From positions 3,525,705 through 3,589,704 of the forward strand of contig OY365808.1 in the NCBI GenBank assembly GCA_959347315.1: a stretch of DNA of 64,000 nt. The letters are read 5' to 3'. Below the pieces are notes generated by a model. That model ran no database searches. It saw only the letters and a list, made by a program, of their open reading frames with translations, and was not told the DNA's origin. Numbering within the stretch: position 1 is the stretch's first letter; each line of letters begins with the position of its first letter. Below are positions 47,901-58,495 of this stretch, piece after piece. This DNA comes from Bimastos eiseni (Eukaryota > Annelida > Clitellata > Crassiclitellata > Lumbricidae). Position numbers and translations under genes: made by a program.

Positions 47901-50900
47901 CATTCTTACTTTTTTATGGCATTTTATCATCTTGTTATAACGTAGCATCTTGTGTACATTGCGCGCCTTAGCTTTACATTACTTCATGCTAAGACATACT
48001 TTTTGATACATCAATATCTCATTGCTACAGCTTTCATCATCACGCTACGATCTATTTATATTAGTGACTGCATTTTCCGTCGTTCTAACAGATAGGTATC
48101 CAATCAAACACACATTTTTCTGCACAATTGATTTGCATTAGTTTTATTATTTTCGCTGTATATCTGATTGCATTTTTGTCTGACACAGCCTAACAAACAT
48201 CCCACGCTTACACTTCAACCTGTTTATCTTGTACCTGCAACGCACATGTTATTATAACACAATGATACAAGCAAACACTCTGGTAGCTTATTTGTCGCTC
48301 AGTTTTATTTGCATCATAAGTGTGGCATGGAGACCGATTGGTTAGAGCGATCGGACCGTAACCCTTGGTGTGCGCTGAGTGAGCAGGTTCGAATCTCGGC
48401 TGAGGCGTCACTCTGTGGGGACCTTGAGCAAGCCTTCGCGCTAGATTGCTCTATAATACAACTGCAGTTGCGCCGTCGAGGTGTGTGTGCACTTCTGAAC
48501 TAAGCTGTAAGAAGGGCGATATCAAATAACGGTTGTATTGTATTGCGATTTGCGAAAATATCAAAATTTTGCTTTAACACAGCAGCACATTTCATTCAAC
48601 ACTTTTATTTTCCACTGCGTATATTGTCGGGACTATCTTTGTTGTACCAATTCATTTACTTAGCGCTTTCACAAGTCAAATTTCTTTAGCACCATCACTG
48701 GTACGACCGACCCTTCTCCCTCGTTCCTCGTCATGTCTATTCTCCTCTTTTAGCCTACACCCAAGCAAACATATCATCGACCTATCCCTTCCCCAGAAAT
48801 CTCCTCCCGCACATACCAGGACGATATTCTATCCAACACCTTTCTTTTACCGGCATGTGGGCACTCTACATTGGCAATCATCTATCACGACCGCAATCCA
48901 TCACTTTCTGTACCTGGCATCACCCAGAAACGCATTTTTCTGATCGACCCGAGCAGCACCTAATTGATTTCCATGCACCCACGGTCCACCACGAGACTCC
49001 TCCGGCTCTCCACCGGACGGCACCAAAAGAGGACCGGGATAAATTCCGGTCAGTAATTAGAAATAGTAACATGCCAGCGCGGATTTTCCCCTGTTCGACA
49101 TATCCCAGCACAGCTGCCTTTCCGACCTTTAATCATCTTCACCCACCATCATCTTCACACACTGTTGCTTTCGGCGGATGATCACAAATTCCAGCACAGA
49201 CCATCCTTCCATCATAGCACATGATCATTCTCATCAGCTTTCAGCACATGTGGTCCATCGAGGACCAAATAGCATCATCCTTCGCCTAATCAACACAACC
49301 ACTATACTACCGTCAATCAGTACCGCAGCAGTTCAACCAGCCTCTTATCATCATTGGGTGGTCTACACCACGAGCGACAACCCAATGACAGACAACGATA
49401 TCATAACCAAATGCCATCATCATCATCGTCATCATCACCGCCACCTACAACAACGACTACTACTTGACTACAGCTATAATTACGACCACAACTATGACTA
49501 TGCCTACGACTACTACTCCTTATAGCAGTAGTCGGAACAAGCACAAGAACCAAAGCAAGAACCCAAGAACAAGAACCAAATCAAGAACACGAACAAGATC
49601 AGGATCAACAATAACGATAATAATAACGATGCGATATTTCAAAAATACAGAAAGTGATACCGATAACGAAAATAATAACGATAGCGCGAGCGAACAACCG
49701 ACTACGAAATTTGAAACCGACCGCGGCAACGACAACTTTAATTGCAACTATATCACAGCTACTACTACAACACAACCCGTTACTGTCGTCACCAGTTGCG
49801 ACTTCCGCACACACGACTACTAAGTTACATCATCGTCAGCAACGACAACTGTGCATTATCTACGCTTACAACACCGTTACTTTTTTGAGCAACATCCCTA
49901 ACGACATCATCATCATCACCATCACTACGTCACAAAATTATCAAAACACACTAGTAGTGACACCAGCTACTTTAATATTTACAAAATGCACACATAATGT
50001 TACCAGTTACTGCACGCTTACATTCCAGCCCTAACGGCATTTTATCTTAGACAGCCCACAACGGCTTAGTCATATTTTATCGCCCTAACGGCATTATTAT
50101 TACACGCCACAACGGCATTTTATCAACATATTCAACAACAACAACACATCTTCGTAGTGTACCAACTACGCATACATTTAACCACATCAGCAACACATTG
50201 ACATCATAAACAAAAACATTCGTTTCATCAAAGCTCATATTAACATCATCAACGATTAACATAGTAGTGATGCCAGACACAACACTACACATCATTAACT
50301 GTGATAGCAGCCATGATTTTGAAACTCTCGGTAGAGTAAAACTTTGTCTTGTTGACGCTTTCGAGTATATATAGTCTTTTAGCCCACGAATTTTCAATTT
50401 TGTGGCAACGGTTTTTCATCAGTAGTATCAGCTGTAATCTGTTTTACTGACTGCATGTTTATTTTTACTTGCTTAAGTATTCATTTTTGCGTTTGCGACC
50501 TCGATTATAAAACGCATGCCGAGTACTGATAGCGCTTCTACGCTTTACAGCTCTTTGATAGGGTCAATCAGCTTTAATTGCGCCATTGCTTTTCGAATCT
50601 ATTGACCCATTAGGGAAGCTTACGTACCAGTACTGCACCAAAGCATTAATCAATTATGCGCTTAGCTTACAGTGTCTACTAACACTAGTGATGTTAACTC
50701 AACGGTTTCCCATAGCCCCATAAGGCTGGCACGTGACGGCTCACTGCCACCCAAACCACCCCTCCCCTCCGTTTCGTCAGCCATCGCCGGCGATTTATGT
50801 TCAACGCTACCGCATCTCAACGAACAGTTCATCAAACCGTCCGATTCACTCGAAGGAACATGGACCAGGCGTATCTCCTTCTCGCTGTGCGCAGCACGAA

Positions 50901-53900
50901 CATCGTTACCATCGTTTACCGACTGCAGGGTTACAGTTTACCAACGCTTACATACTACAGAGTTACCGCACTACCAATGGGGCTGACACATTCCAAAAGT
51001 CCCCATGAACTATGTGCCACCATTTCCTCTACACTATCGACTATCACAGTTTACTCGCATACTGCTGAGTCACGGATTTACCTCTGCCAACGCTATGACA
51101 GCGCAGACATCCGGTCCACTCCCAGCATGACGTCTTTATCCACCACTTCAACCGAAACATCACACCGTCAGACAATCGCGCGTGCCACCATCTTCGCTGC
51201 TCAACGAGCAGAAACATTTGATGCTTATCAGCATCACACGCCTACGACAGAGACAGGAATTGATTTTGATTGCGTTCTAAGTCACTCGCAGTTCTTCTCC
51301 GTTACCAATTCTAAGTGTCACTGACTCAGGCGATGTGCGTCTCATCATCTATTCATCTCTGTCGAGAGAGTCTCTTCACAATGATTGATAGCGTCACCGT
51401 CTTCAACGTTCGACGACGTTGTCTTCAGGCCGCGCTGCTTAATGCTCCCACGCGTCGTCATCGTTGTTTCCTTGTCGTTATCGTCATTCACAAGTGACAT
51501 TGGCTCTCTTTCCAAGGGACCTTGTCTGGTTCACAGTTTATCAGACACACTTCGACAAACAGCCATTTCGCTTCCACGTGTTCAAAGTGAAGCGAGGGAC
51601 ATGTGACTTCTCCGTGTCACCTCACGAACGTTATTCTACAGGCGCTTATACGTGTCTTCCGTCTACAGCCATTCAACGACAACGAGACTAACTTTTGCGA
51701 GATCGCGGGAATTCTGACGTCATCAATACGTCTAACCATAGACTCACTACGACGTTCAGTCAACCGCTCATCTTCTACAACACCAGTCACAGTTCACACT
51801 ACGCCGGATACACAAGCATCGGCATTGGATCCAGACACGGTCCACGCTCAACCGAACGACCTCACATCGACGTCGGACACCAACCAGAATCCGATGCAGG
51901 ACATTCTTCTTGACGACGTCGTTCTCCCATCCTCGTCGACACCCTCTTCCAGCCCACCACCCCATGAACCCGACCCCCACTGCTTCTCAGTGGTATCAAG
52001 CCAACAGGCTATTGGGCTGCAAAATTATAAATGGGACACGGCATTATCGCGTAGAGTGGCAAGACACGACTTACCCACCTTCGTGGCAGTCAGAACAGAA
52101 TGTTTCAGATGCCCTTAAGGCCCATTACCATCTGACACACACCTTACAAGGTCGCAAACGCAAAAGGGCCCTTACTCTGTAGACGTTAATTTCATTTATT
52201 ATTTCCAAGTACTAGTTCGTTTATTATCATGATATTACATTATTCCCTCTATTACTTATTATTATCTCGTTGCGGACGCGCGACTTCTAAATTCACTCTT
52301 GTTAACATTTGGTCACATAATTGTCGGATCGGCATTGTTTGGCGGCCTAGCTAACCTCCTCTCATGCTGAATATTCCCAATTGTTGGATCTTTGTAAACG
52401 AGATACATCCACCTCAAATTTTCCTCTCACACCACACACCGATTATTATTCTTTTCACCAGTTCCGTCCTTTCTTATCAACATTATTACTTATTATCATT
52501 ATAACGTCGAACAACGGGTCCTAAACCATCGTGTTTCGTGCCCTTTTGTGTTTATACACCCCATTTTTTCAGTCTTTCACTGATATTAGACTTCTTTTTA
52601 GTTTCATTGCCATTGATCGTCCTTTCAGACAGGTCGTACCTTCGATAGCGCATTTCGCTTATTGACCTTATTGTCAATCCTTCAGATTTTATTTTCGTTT
52701 TCTTCAACTCTCCCTGGCTTGCATCATATTTCTGTTACTTCCTCATCTTCGTTAGGCATAGTTTCGCAACTTCGGAACGCATTAGCATTACGGTGTTTCA
52801 GCGTTTTAAAATTGCTGCAATGTTAACTCATGATTACGTTTGTGTTTTGTTTTTACAACATGGGTTGCACGCTTTCTCCGTGACGCTCTGAACACGCTTT
52901 ATGGATGAGCACTGTCACCTTTCAATCAACCGTGTCGGCTGTGCATTTCACATACCGCTAAGCTCATCCATCGTCGCTTCGTGGTACATTTGTACGACGA
53001 TATGACTTCCATTTGTCTGAAGTCGTTTTCTGTAGCGACGCGTTTTCAGGACAACCATGTTATAGTACCGTAGTCTTCGTGTTTGTTTGGTTTACGCTTC
53101 CCTATTTATACGCCCTATTTTATGGACATTTCTTCTTATATCGTGTTTTTTGCTTTTGTTCTTCTATTTGTTTATTTTTACGGTCCAGGCGGCCCGGTTT
53201 TCAGCGGCCGACCCCCGATAAGTGTGAACTTATTTATTTATATAACTTCAGAGTTGTCTGAATAGACTTAGTTTTTCGTGTGCCTTATTGATACGCATAT
53301 TTACTTTTTAGCGTTTGCATATTTAATCATTTAATCATACATTACCTAACATTATCGATACATAGCAAAAACTATGCATAATAATTATTATTATTTTAGA
53401 AGATCTATTTGTTCACTTAATGTCTAAGATCAACTTCGTCGAACATGCGAGAATAATTTCAGCTTGCAGATCGTGACAAAAATTAATGTGCCACGCCTCA
53501 CATGTTTCAGTTCGAGAATTCGATGCTTAACTTTTGTATCGCATTACTAGTCATCCATGATAAGCATATAGGTTTACCTCATGGCCTAACTTCTGTATCG
53601 TCATGTTTCTACACTGCATTACATATTACTATTTTCCGCGTTCTGATTACATTGCGTGTTTTTAACATTTCTGATTGTGTTTTATTTCATGTTATACTCG
53701 TGTCGTGTTATCCTTCGACTTGAGTTCGTCTACGGACGAGTCACGGGAAACGTATCCACATCTTCCACGTGGCGGCTGTGACGATTATATACAGCCAACT
53801 CATCGCTATCACTCTCACACGATCTTCTGCTTAACTCTGTACAAGATACGTGGAACAATGAGAGAAAGACGAATTCAAGACGACTGTAGTTCTTTAGTCT

Positions 53901-56900
53901 AAGTTTTGTTTAATGTACCTTGTGTCGAACCAGAAGGTTCGGTTTTCAAAGGCCGACCGACTGTAACCGTGATAATTCTGTACATTACATTACAATAGAT
54001 AGCCTCGAACAATTTATATATATAGATCATTATTATACATTAGGTTTAGCTGAACATTCACTAATTCTGACAGTATAGGTTCTGTCAGTCACTCGTGTAG
54101 GCTCTAGCAGTTGCAGTCAGCCCTCATTGCTAGAGTGGTCAATAGTTGATCCTTGAGTGGTCAGTAACTAGCCAATCAAAGTAGTCTGATCTAGGATAGG
54201 CCAGTTTCCTCTTTGGCTGAGGAAAGTCTCTTATAAGCTACAGCACTGTTAAGAACTTTGCAGTCTGACTTCCGAAATTATCAGGTATCTAGTGCGACAG
54301 AACTGTCTATTATAATATACATAATTTATTAATAACTTAGCTTCATGTTCAACCTCTAGCATCTCACATTAGTATCACTTTGCGAGTATTTATATAATTC
54401 TGTATTTAGACAACCATATTTATGTTATACTTTATCTATTACTTGTTTAATAAAGATAGTTTGTATCTGAACTGTCTCTTCATGTGTAGCTAGTTGCCCC
54501 TAACATAATCTAACTTACTAAGTATCGAATATAATAGTAGATCTAGTTTTAAGTAGAACCCTTTAGCGTTCTTACAGAGCTGTCTCAAGCAAAGCAGTCA
54601 CATCATATTGCAAGTCTTATGAGTTTAGGATGAAGAATTTAAGAGCATTTTTGAACAGATAATAGTTAGGAGAGTTTCTAATTTCAATAGGGAGAGCGTT
54701 CCAAACCAGCGGACTAGTGGCCTTAATGGAGAATTTCCTTGTGTTAATTCTGGATGCCAAAACTAGATAACCGGAGGAGTCTCTAGTTTCATGAGAGTGA
54801 ATTTCAGAGCCTAACGAAAAATAGTGTTGGAATGTTCTAGGTAGGAGATGATTCTTAACACGGTAAACCTGAGAATAATATTAATAGTAATATCAGTCCC
54901 AGGGTAAACGAGGAGTCCAATTTGTAAAGTCCTGATCTGGGTTATGTTTAATAGTTTGTGGTCGCGAAATATAGAGGCAGTGTGAAAGTTTCTGGGTAGC
55001 CCACCAATGAATCTAATCGCCTTTTTTGCAGGATTCTTAGTTTATCGAGTCCAGACTCGTAATCAGATGCCAAAACTAGATTACAAAGGGTCAAATATGG
55101 ATAAATCATAGTTTGATACAACTGCTTCCTGATTTTTATAGGCAACTTATGGGCAATTTTGACAAGGATACCGACATTTATAGATAGGCCTATTTTGGTA
55201 GTAATGTAATTTATATGAGATTTCCAGGTTACGAATTAATTGGTCAATATAAACTCCAAAAAACGTGCATCATTAGTTTGCTTTCTTTATATAATTTATG
55301 TATTTATTCAAAAATTCTGTTTGGTGTTGCCTTAGTACATACTGTACTTCTGGTCGTATTCATGCCGTGATTAGTCATGCCACTAAGGGCATCAGTTTGA
55401 GTGCAATAATAATGCATTTCATCATGTAATGCTTTCTGGTGGCACTGCAACCGTTGGAGCTTACATATGGAATTTTTAGGATTGCAGTGTATGAACCATC
55501 CAAGAGAAGGAAATCTTGCTCTGAGTCTGTATGCATGTATGCATGCATGCATACATGTATGAGTGCATTCATGCATGAATGTATGCATGTATACATGTAT
55601 GCATGTATACATGTATGCGTGTATACATGTATGTATGTATATATGTATGACTGTCTGTGTGTATGTATGCATGCATGCATTTACGTATGTATGTATGCAC
55701 ATATACTTTTGTACTAGTCTGGGGGTGATTGTCCTGGGAGGAATTCTCCGTTCCCCTTTTCCTGACAGTTCTGTTATTGGTTCCAACAGGTGATGTTCGA
55801 ATACTGTCTATCATATTAGCTGTCATGTTATTCTCTTATCCTTGCAAGTATTTACTAACACTACGTTCAATGAACTATAAGAACACAGTATAATTATATC
55901 TTACAAATAAATCCGTACATGGTTTCTATTCTATTCTATTCTATGCAGGTCGGAAACGTTTATGTTCGCTTATTTTTTCCTGATAAATCCATAGCGTCTG
56001 ACGGTTCTTACTTCTTAGTTTATTATGATGAAAACGATTATCCATCCTATATCACTTGACTGTAGGCCTACTTACCACTTGATAGGCCCCCTAATTACAG
56101 AATATGCCATTCCAATTTCATCAACAAGTCTACTTTTACCAAGGGTATGAACCAAAACCAATAGTTAAGTGAAATTGTAGCTTGCTTATTTGTTTTAAAA
56201 TAATGAATTTGGCTATCCTAACGACTGCTTTTTGAAATTTTAATTTTCTGTGTATGCTAATTCAATCTGCACCATCCGTCGCACATTTAGTTAACTCGCT
56301 CTTTATTAGGAGTGCTCATCACCTCTTTAAGCAACACTTATTTGCATGTTTGCTGGTTTCTTCACAAAGATACCTGTTCGCCATTATTTTTTAATTCATT
56401 TTCGTTTGTTCTGTCAGTGAATGAAGACAAACTACATTACTACATGTATTCAGCACAAACAATTTTTCTTTCTCACTGTTTAAACGTATGTAAAATTGTG
56501 TAATTGTACGTGACTGATGGTGATGAATCCGTCGCGGGCTTGCTTTGTTTCATCTATTACCACACAACACATTTCATTGGATAATTATTACCCTTCGGAA
56601 GGCAATTGGTGCTTCTCTTAATGACTTTTTACAACGCTCCCTTTTAGCCACATTCTCACAATACCCTGACAAGGCAATTTGACTTGGCTTTAAGTCACTA
56701 TTAACCGAGTGCGATTGAAATAGTGCCACAGAGGCCTGTGATAACCAGGATGTATCGTTAGCTCATGAACGATTTATCTCCAAAATTAAATCTGCAAATA
56801 ATCGTGCTGTTCCTATTAAGCTTAAATCAGATAATAAACCTATTTACAGAAAACCGTGGTTTACCGAGGCTTACATCCTGGTGGATCTAACCGTTGCCTC

Positions 56901-57673
56901 CGATAAAGAGGGCTTGGGAAAACTCCCAAGAGGAACCATGAGCATCCATGAAATTCATACATTACGATGCAAACACGCATTGCAATAAGTACTGCGATGT
57001 TTTACACTACAAGGAAATCTAAAAATAATACAAAACGATGCACTTCAATGCCTTGACATATTGTGTAGCAAGGCTATACTAAAACCTAACGAAGTAGAAT
57101 ATAGCACAATGCGACCAAATGGATTGCGTCACAATACCATAGAATGCAGAACAATAGATTGCGTCACAATACAATGCAATGAAGTACAATGTATTGAATC
57201 GCATTATAGTACACTACAGTACAATGGATTGTGTCAAACTACAGTACAATGAATCGCATTACAGTACAATACAATTCAGTACAATGGACCACATCACAAC
57301 ACAAGACAACACAGTGTACACAATGGATCACATCACAATACAACACAACACAGTGTACACAATGGATCACATCACAATACATCACAATACATTACAATGC
57401 AGTACAATTGATAGTATCGCAATGCAGTACGATGCAATATAATGGCAGACCTAACCTCATGGCATCGGCAAGGCCATTGGATGTTGACTGACCTACATGT
57501 ACATTTAGAGTGAGTCCTACCTCCTCGGCCGAAACGGAGTGGAGCGGATCATCGGAATGATCAATCCCGGTCTTTGCGATAAGGATCACCGGAAACTGGG
57601 ATCTGAACTGCTCGACGAACTCCGACAGCTTCAAGTCCATCTCAGTGAATAGAAGATCGTCCAAGACCGACAT
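39318..57673 (-). CDS. GAREM-like CABIT-SAM adaptor protein
   Basis: Five - strand exons join in phase: 57673-57521, 45375-45246, 43676-43491, 41749-41585 and 39970-39318; 1287 bp, 428 residues plus stop. Residues 1-210 look like a CABIT module: LKLSEFVEQFRSQFPVILIA with SVSAEE, then RIVAADI and YFSIPLDYHRKFQWV, IGTLKVIDVYEQKYLVGHSL, and SIPVYLDIMVEVATGF. The last exon has a linker with PPIP motifs (STAPPIPEG, RLPPIPRHIP) and tyrosine sites (GNYDIQP, EGTYGTK). It ends in a SAM domain (LSVTEFTHCLSLLGLSKYSD through TKFLKGWRPNLK) whose GWRP ending is typical of GAREM. Family knowledge: GAREM proteins couple EGF-receptor signalling to ERK through GRB2/SHP2. The protein is about half the length of vertebrate GAREM1, so only one CABIT module fits. 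ATG 57673 is the first in the exon; an untranslated 5' exon may lie further right. The first intron is 12.1 kb and hosts the LTR element. Confidence 0.72.
40360..40610 (+). mobile_element. LINE RT 3' end, fragment
   Basis: FFLKSLKTDLYCISVVEQGG and the tail GGGCACTATATACATTTTTT followed by a GAATGAATGA microsatellite are the same type of 3' end as the other LINE copies. Confidence 0.5.
41268..41320. repeat. (CT)n microsatellite
   Basis: CT dinucleotide run with one TG interruption, in the last intron of the CABIT-SAM gene. Confidence 0.95.
41428..41463. repeat. (AT)n microsatellite
   Basis: Pure AT run; similar runs occur at 41909-41926, 41942-41960, 44926-44965 and 62442-62518. Confidence 0.9.
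41471..41590 (-). repeat. Triplicated splice-donor region of CABIT-SAM exon 4
   Basis: About 40-bp units, each carrying TGGCTGTTCTGTTCGATTAG (with variants), occur three times. On the - strand each unit places a GT in the same position: the used donor GTATGT at 41584, then GTCTGC at 41540 and GTGTTT at 41503. Only the first keeps the phase needed for the last exon. Confidence 0.75.
42335..42412 (-). repeat. Duplicated exon-like segment, copy 1
   Basis: The - strand frame AEMAERRLSTAMRRHGFDVD continues to EYSSLVEDYARPDIRQGP. The core is repeated at 43228-43301 as AELVERRLSTAIRRHGFDVD. Changes between copies are mostly conservative, hinting at past coding constraint. Splice sites are weak. It lies between exons 3 and 4 of the CABIT-SAM gene on the same strand. 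Confidence 0.35.
42440..42545 (+). mobile_element. LINE 3' tail
   Basis: GTCAGCTGTTAACGGGAATC, TTGGTTGGTTCTGTGC and GATATGCGCTATATAAAGTT, ending in an (ATTC)n run: the same 3' block as at 35300-35470. Confidence 0.5.
42830..43210 (+). mobile_element. LINE RT 3' end
   Basis: The + frame reads LTRIPVTSHLKFSNRGIA, NTAPRLWNDMFPEFRTFS and SKPKSHLFKNS, a reverse-transcriptase C-terminus. It ends within the second exon-like segment (43228), which is cut at the same codon where copy 1 continues. Confidence 0.7.
43228..43301 (-). repeat. Duplicated exon-like segment, copy 2 (truncated)
   Basis: The - strand frame AELVERRLSTAIRRHGFDVDK runs into TAG at the LINE boundary. An acceptor-like TTTCCAG lies upstream. 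See copy 1. Confidence 0.35.
43825..43935. mobile_element. Fragment of the 'GGACGGCCCC' element family
   Basis: GGACCCCCTCCCCTCTG, GTGGACCCTCCCCCCGTGC and GCGTAAGTACATTTGAGC resemble the C-rich ends at 44190-44300 and 1480-1560. Confidence 0.35.
44150..44310 (-). mobile_element. Dispersed element with terminal 'GGACGGCCCC' (copy 2)
   Basis: Same order of motifs as 1430-1560: ATAATTAGACAGTTATAT, C-rich block, TACGTAATACGTGGACGG. It lies in an intron of the CABIT-SAM gene. Confidence 0.45.
45560..46212 (-). mobile_element. Second copy of the GGTCTTGGTCTCG hAT-like element, truncated
   Basis: Begins CAGTGTTGGGCACGAGACC and follows the 34471-35281 element in reverse complement. It shares TTGCTGAAGAATACTAAT, GGTCCAGAAAACAGTTTTAC and GGAGACACTGG-like blocks. 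It stops at CCCAAGACCGTT, missing the outer ~130 bp and one terminus. Confidence 0.85.
46400..47005 (+). repeat. 5' LTR (606 bp)
   Basis: TGTAACCG...GTTCTTACA. A TATA-like CTTATAAG is at 46668-46675 and AATAAA at 46880-46885. The first 315 bp equal those of the 3' LTR; the next ~160 bp do not align, and the last ~130 bp are similar again. Confidence 0.92.
47006..47023 (+). other. Candidate primer-binding site
   Basis: TGGTGGACAAGCCGGGGT starts at the base after the 5' LTR, with the TGG expected opposite a tRNA CCA end. The tRNA was not identified. Confidence 0.5.
48326..48545 (+). mobile_element. SINE family A, full length, nested in the LTR element
   Basis: GTGGCATGGAGACCGATTGG (box A region), GGTTCGAATCTCGGC (box B), GGGGACCTTGAGCAAGCC and a tail with GAAGGGCGATATCAAATAAC ending in TTGTATTGTATTG. 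The best-preserved SINE-A copy in the window and a useful reference for the others. Confidence 0.8.
51910..52182 (+). CDS. Chromodomain reading frame of the LTR element (3' end of a lost pol or a separate gene)
   Basis: A 90-codon frame ends at TAG 52182. Residues about 33-71 read RLLGCKIINGTRHYRVEW followed by QDTTYPPSWQSEQNVSDAL: the beta strands, the aromatic/W positions and the final helix of a chromodomain as found at the C-terminus of Ty3/gypsy integrases. A basic tail (GRKRKRAL) follows. The frame upstream is Pro/Ser/Thr-rich and overlaps another open frame at 51603-52118. No integrase core precedes it. The true start is uncertain: the ATG at 51910 is merely the first available. Confidence 0.6.
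   Translation: MTTSFSHPRRHPLPAHHPMNPTPTASQWYQANRLLGCKIINGTRHYRVEWQDTTYPPSWQSEQNVSDALKAHYHLTHTLQGRKRKRALTL
53962..54576 (+). repeat. 3' LTR (615 bp)
   Basis: TGTAACCG...GTTCTTACA, AATAAA at 54449-54454. The R-U5 part (from 54277) matches the LTR fragment at 38467-38892 better than it matches its own 5' partner. Confidence 0.92.
54600..55245 (-). mobile_element. LINE reverse-transcriptase C-terminal region
   Basis: IKIRKQLYQTMIYPYLTLCN, RVWTR-type and LQKRRLDSLVG motifs, then RTLQIGLLVYPG and VRWNALPIEIRNSPNYYLFK. These are the palm-to-thumb end of a CR1/Jockey-like reverse transcriptase, with several frame breaks. A different family from the FGRGWAGS copies. It lies 3' of the LTR element in the same intron. 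Confidence 0.75.
55525..55715. repeat. TGTATGCA/TACATG-rich microsatellite
   Basis: Impure ATGCATGC, GTATACATGTATG and TGTATGTATG runs; long open frames on both strands are artefacts. Confidence 0.85.
57060..57445. repeat. Degenerate ACAAT-based tandem repeat
   Basis: Variants of CAGTACAATG and CACAATACA repeated throughout. A 54-bp unit with GTGTACACAATGGATCAC appears twice at 57313-57420. It begins about 75 bp after the donor of CABIT-SAM exon 1. Confidence 0.8.
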
Positions 57674-58487
57674 ATTCCCAGTCGTTAGGCCCTAATGTTA
57701 GGACTAAACATACAACCAGGCATGCACGCTAAACACACCACTCACATATTTTTTGCTTATAACTTACACGAGTTGTTAACAACATGATAGCCCACTCTTT
57801 CGGTTGGCAAACCCGTAGAGGGAACGCTTCCTCTTTCATATAAGTTCATGGATGTTCTCAAGCAGGCCCAGCCGAGGTATGCTGCAGGCCGAATCGATAG
57901 GCCGCCTTTGTGGGTGGTTATGATGCAAGCAGAGTAACCATCCACACTAATAGAGCCAAGAGTCACTCACCAGTGCGAGGAGGCACGCTTGTTAAAAGGA
58001 GACCTAGTGTCGCGGAAGATTAGGTTGACTGGTCTCTCCCGATGTTCCCTCTAGTTTTTTGTGATAATGCGCGCACGAAATTTTATGTGTGCAACATTTA
58101 ATAAAATGGTTCATACTTTTATGCGCAAATCCGAGCTGATTGCAATGATTGTAAATTTAGGTAACATCTAAAAGTTTCTAGTGATACGTTCTGATAAAGA
58201 TATAATGAGGCCGTCCATAAATGACGTAACGTAATTTTGGACGACTTTTAATGTGGATTGGCGGAGGGAGTCACACGAGGAGTAGCCAAGATTATGGGGT
58301 TACAAGACGAACTGAAGAGCCGCATTTCTTGAAGAGCAATGAGATCAGATGATAGAGACCTGGAAGCAAGGTGGTAAGGGTGATGGCGGTTTTGAGGTGT
58401 AGCAGAGAAGAAATTTCATAAGAATGAGAAGAAAGGACCTGGTTGCATGGGTTCCAACTTCCACGACAAATGGTTCACTGGCAAAAA
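57674..58487. other. Presumed 5' flank of the CABIT-SAM gene; no other gene seen
   Basis: The region right of exon 1 should hold the - strand promoter or 5' UTR exons; no TATA box is evident. A fragment with GGCCGTCCATAAATGACGT at 58209 is one end of the element family found at 59077. Confidence 0.4.
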
Positions 58488-58495
58488 GATGACGA

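Larger units (their letters stand above)
46400..54576 (+). mobile_element. LTR retroelement, LARD-like (large, no visible pol)
   Basis: Two direct LTRs with TGTAA...TTACA ends (46400-47005 and 53962-54576) enclose about 7 kb. GAGC occurs on both outer sides (46396-46399, 54577-54580) as a 4-bp target duplication. A tRNA-primer-like site follows the 5' LTR. I found no reverse transcriptase, protease, RNase H or integrase core in any + frame. The only recognisable domain is a chromodomain at 51910-52182. The internal DNA is repeat-poor and includes a nested SINE (48326-48545). A large derivative that depends on an autonomous chromodomain-type Ty3 relative is the simplest reading. It sits in the 12.1-kb intron of the CABIT-SAM gene, in opposite orientation. 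Confidence 0.85.

Noticed and set aside
49178..49825. His/Tyr/Thr-rich open frames inside the LTR element
   Set aside because: Composition follows CAT/CAC and ACA/ACT triplet-rich DNA, and there are no Gag or Pol motifs.
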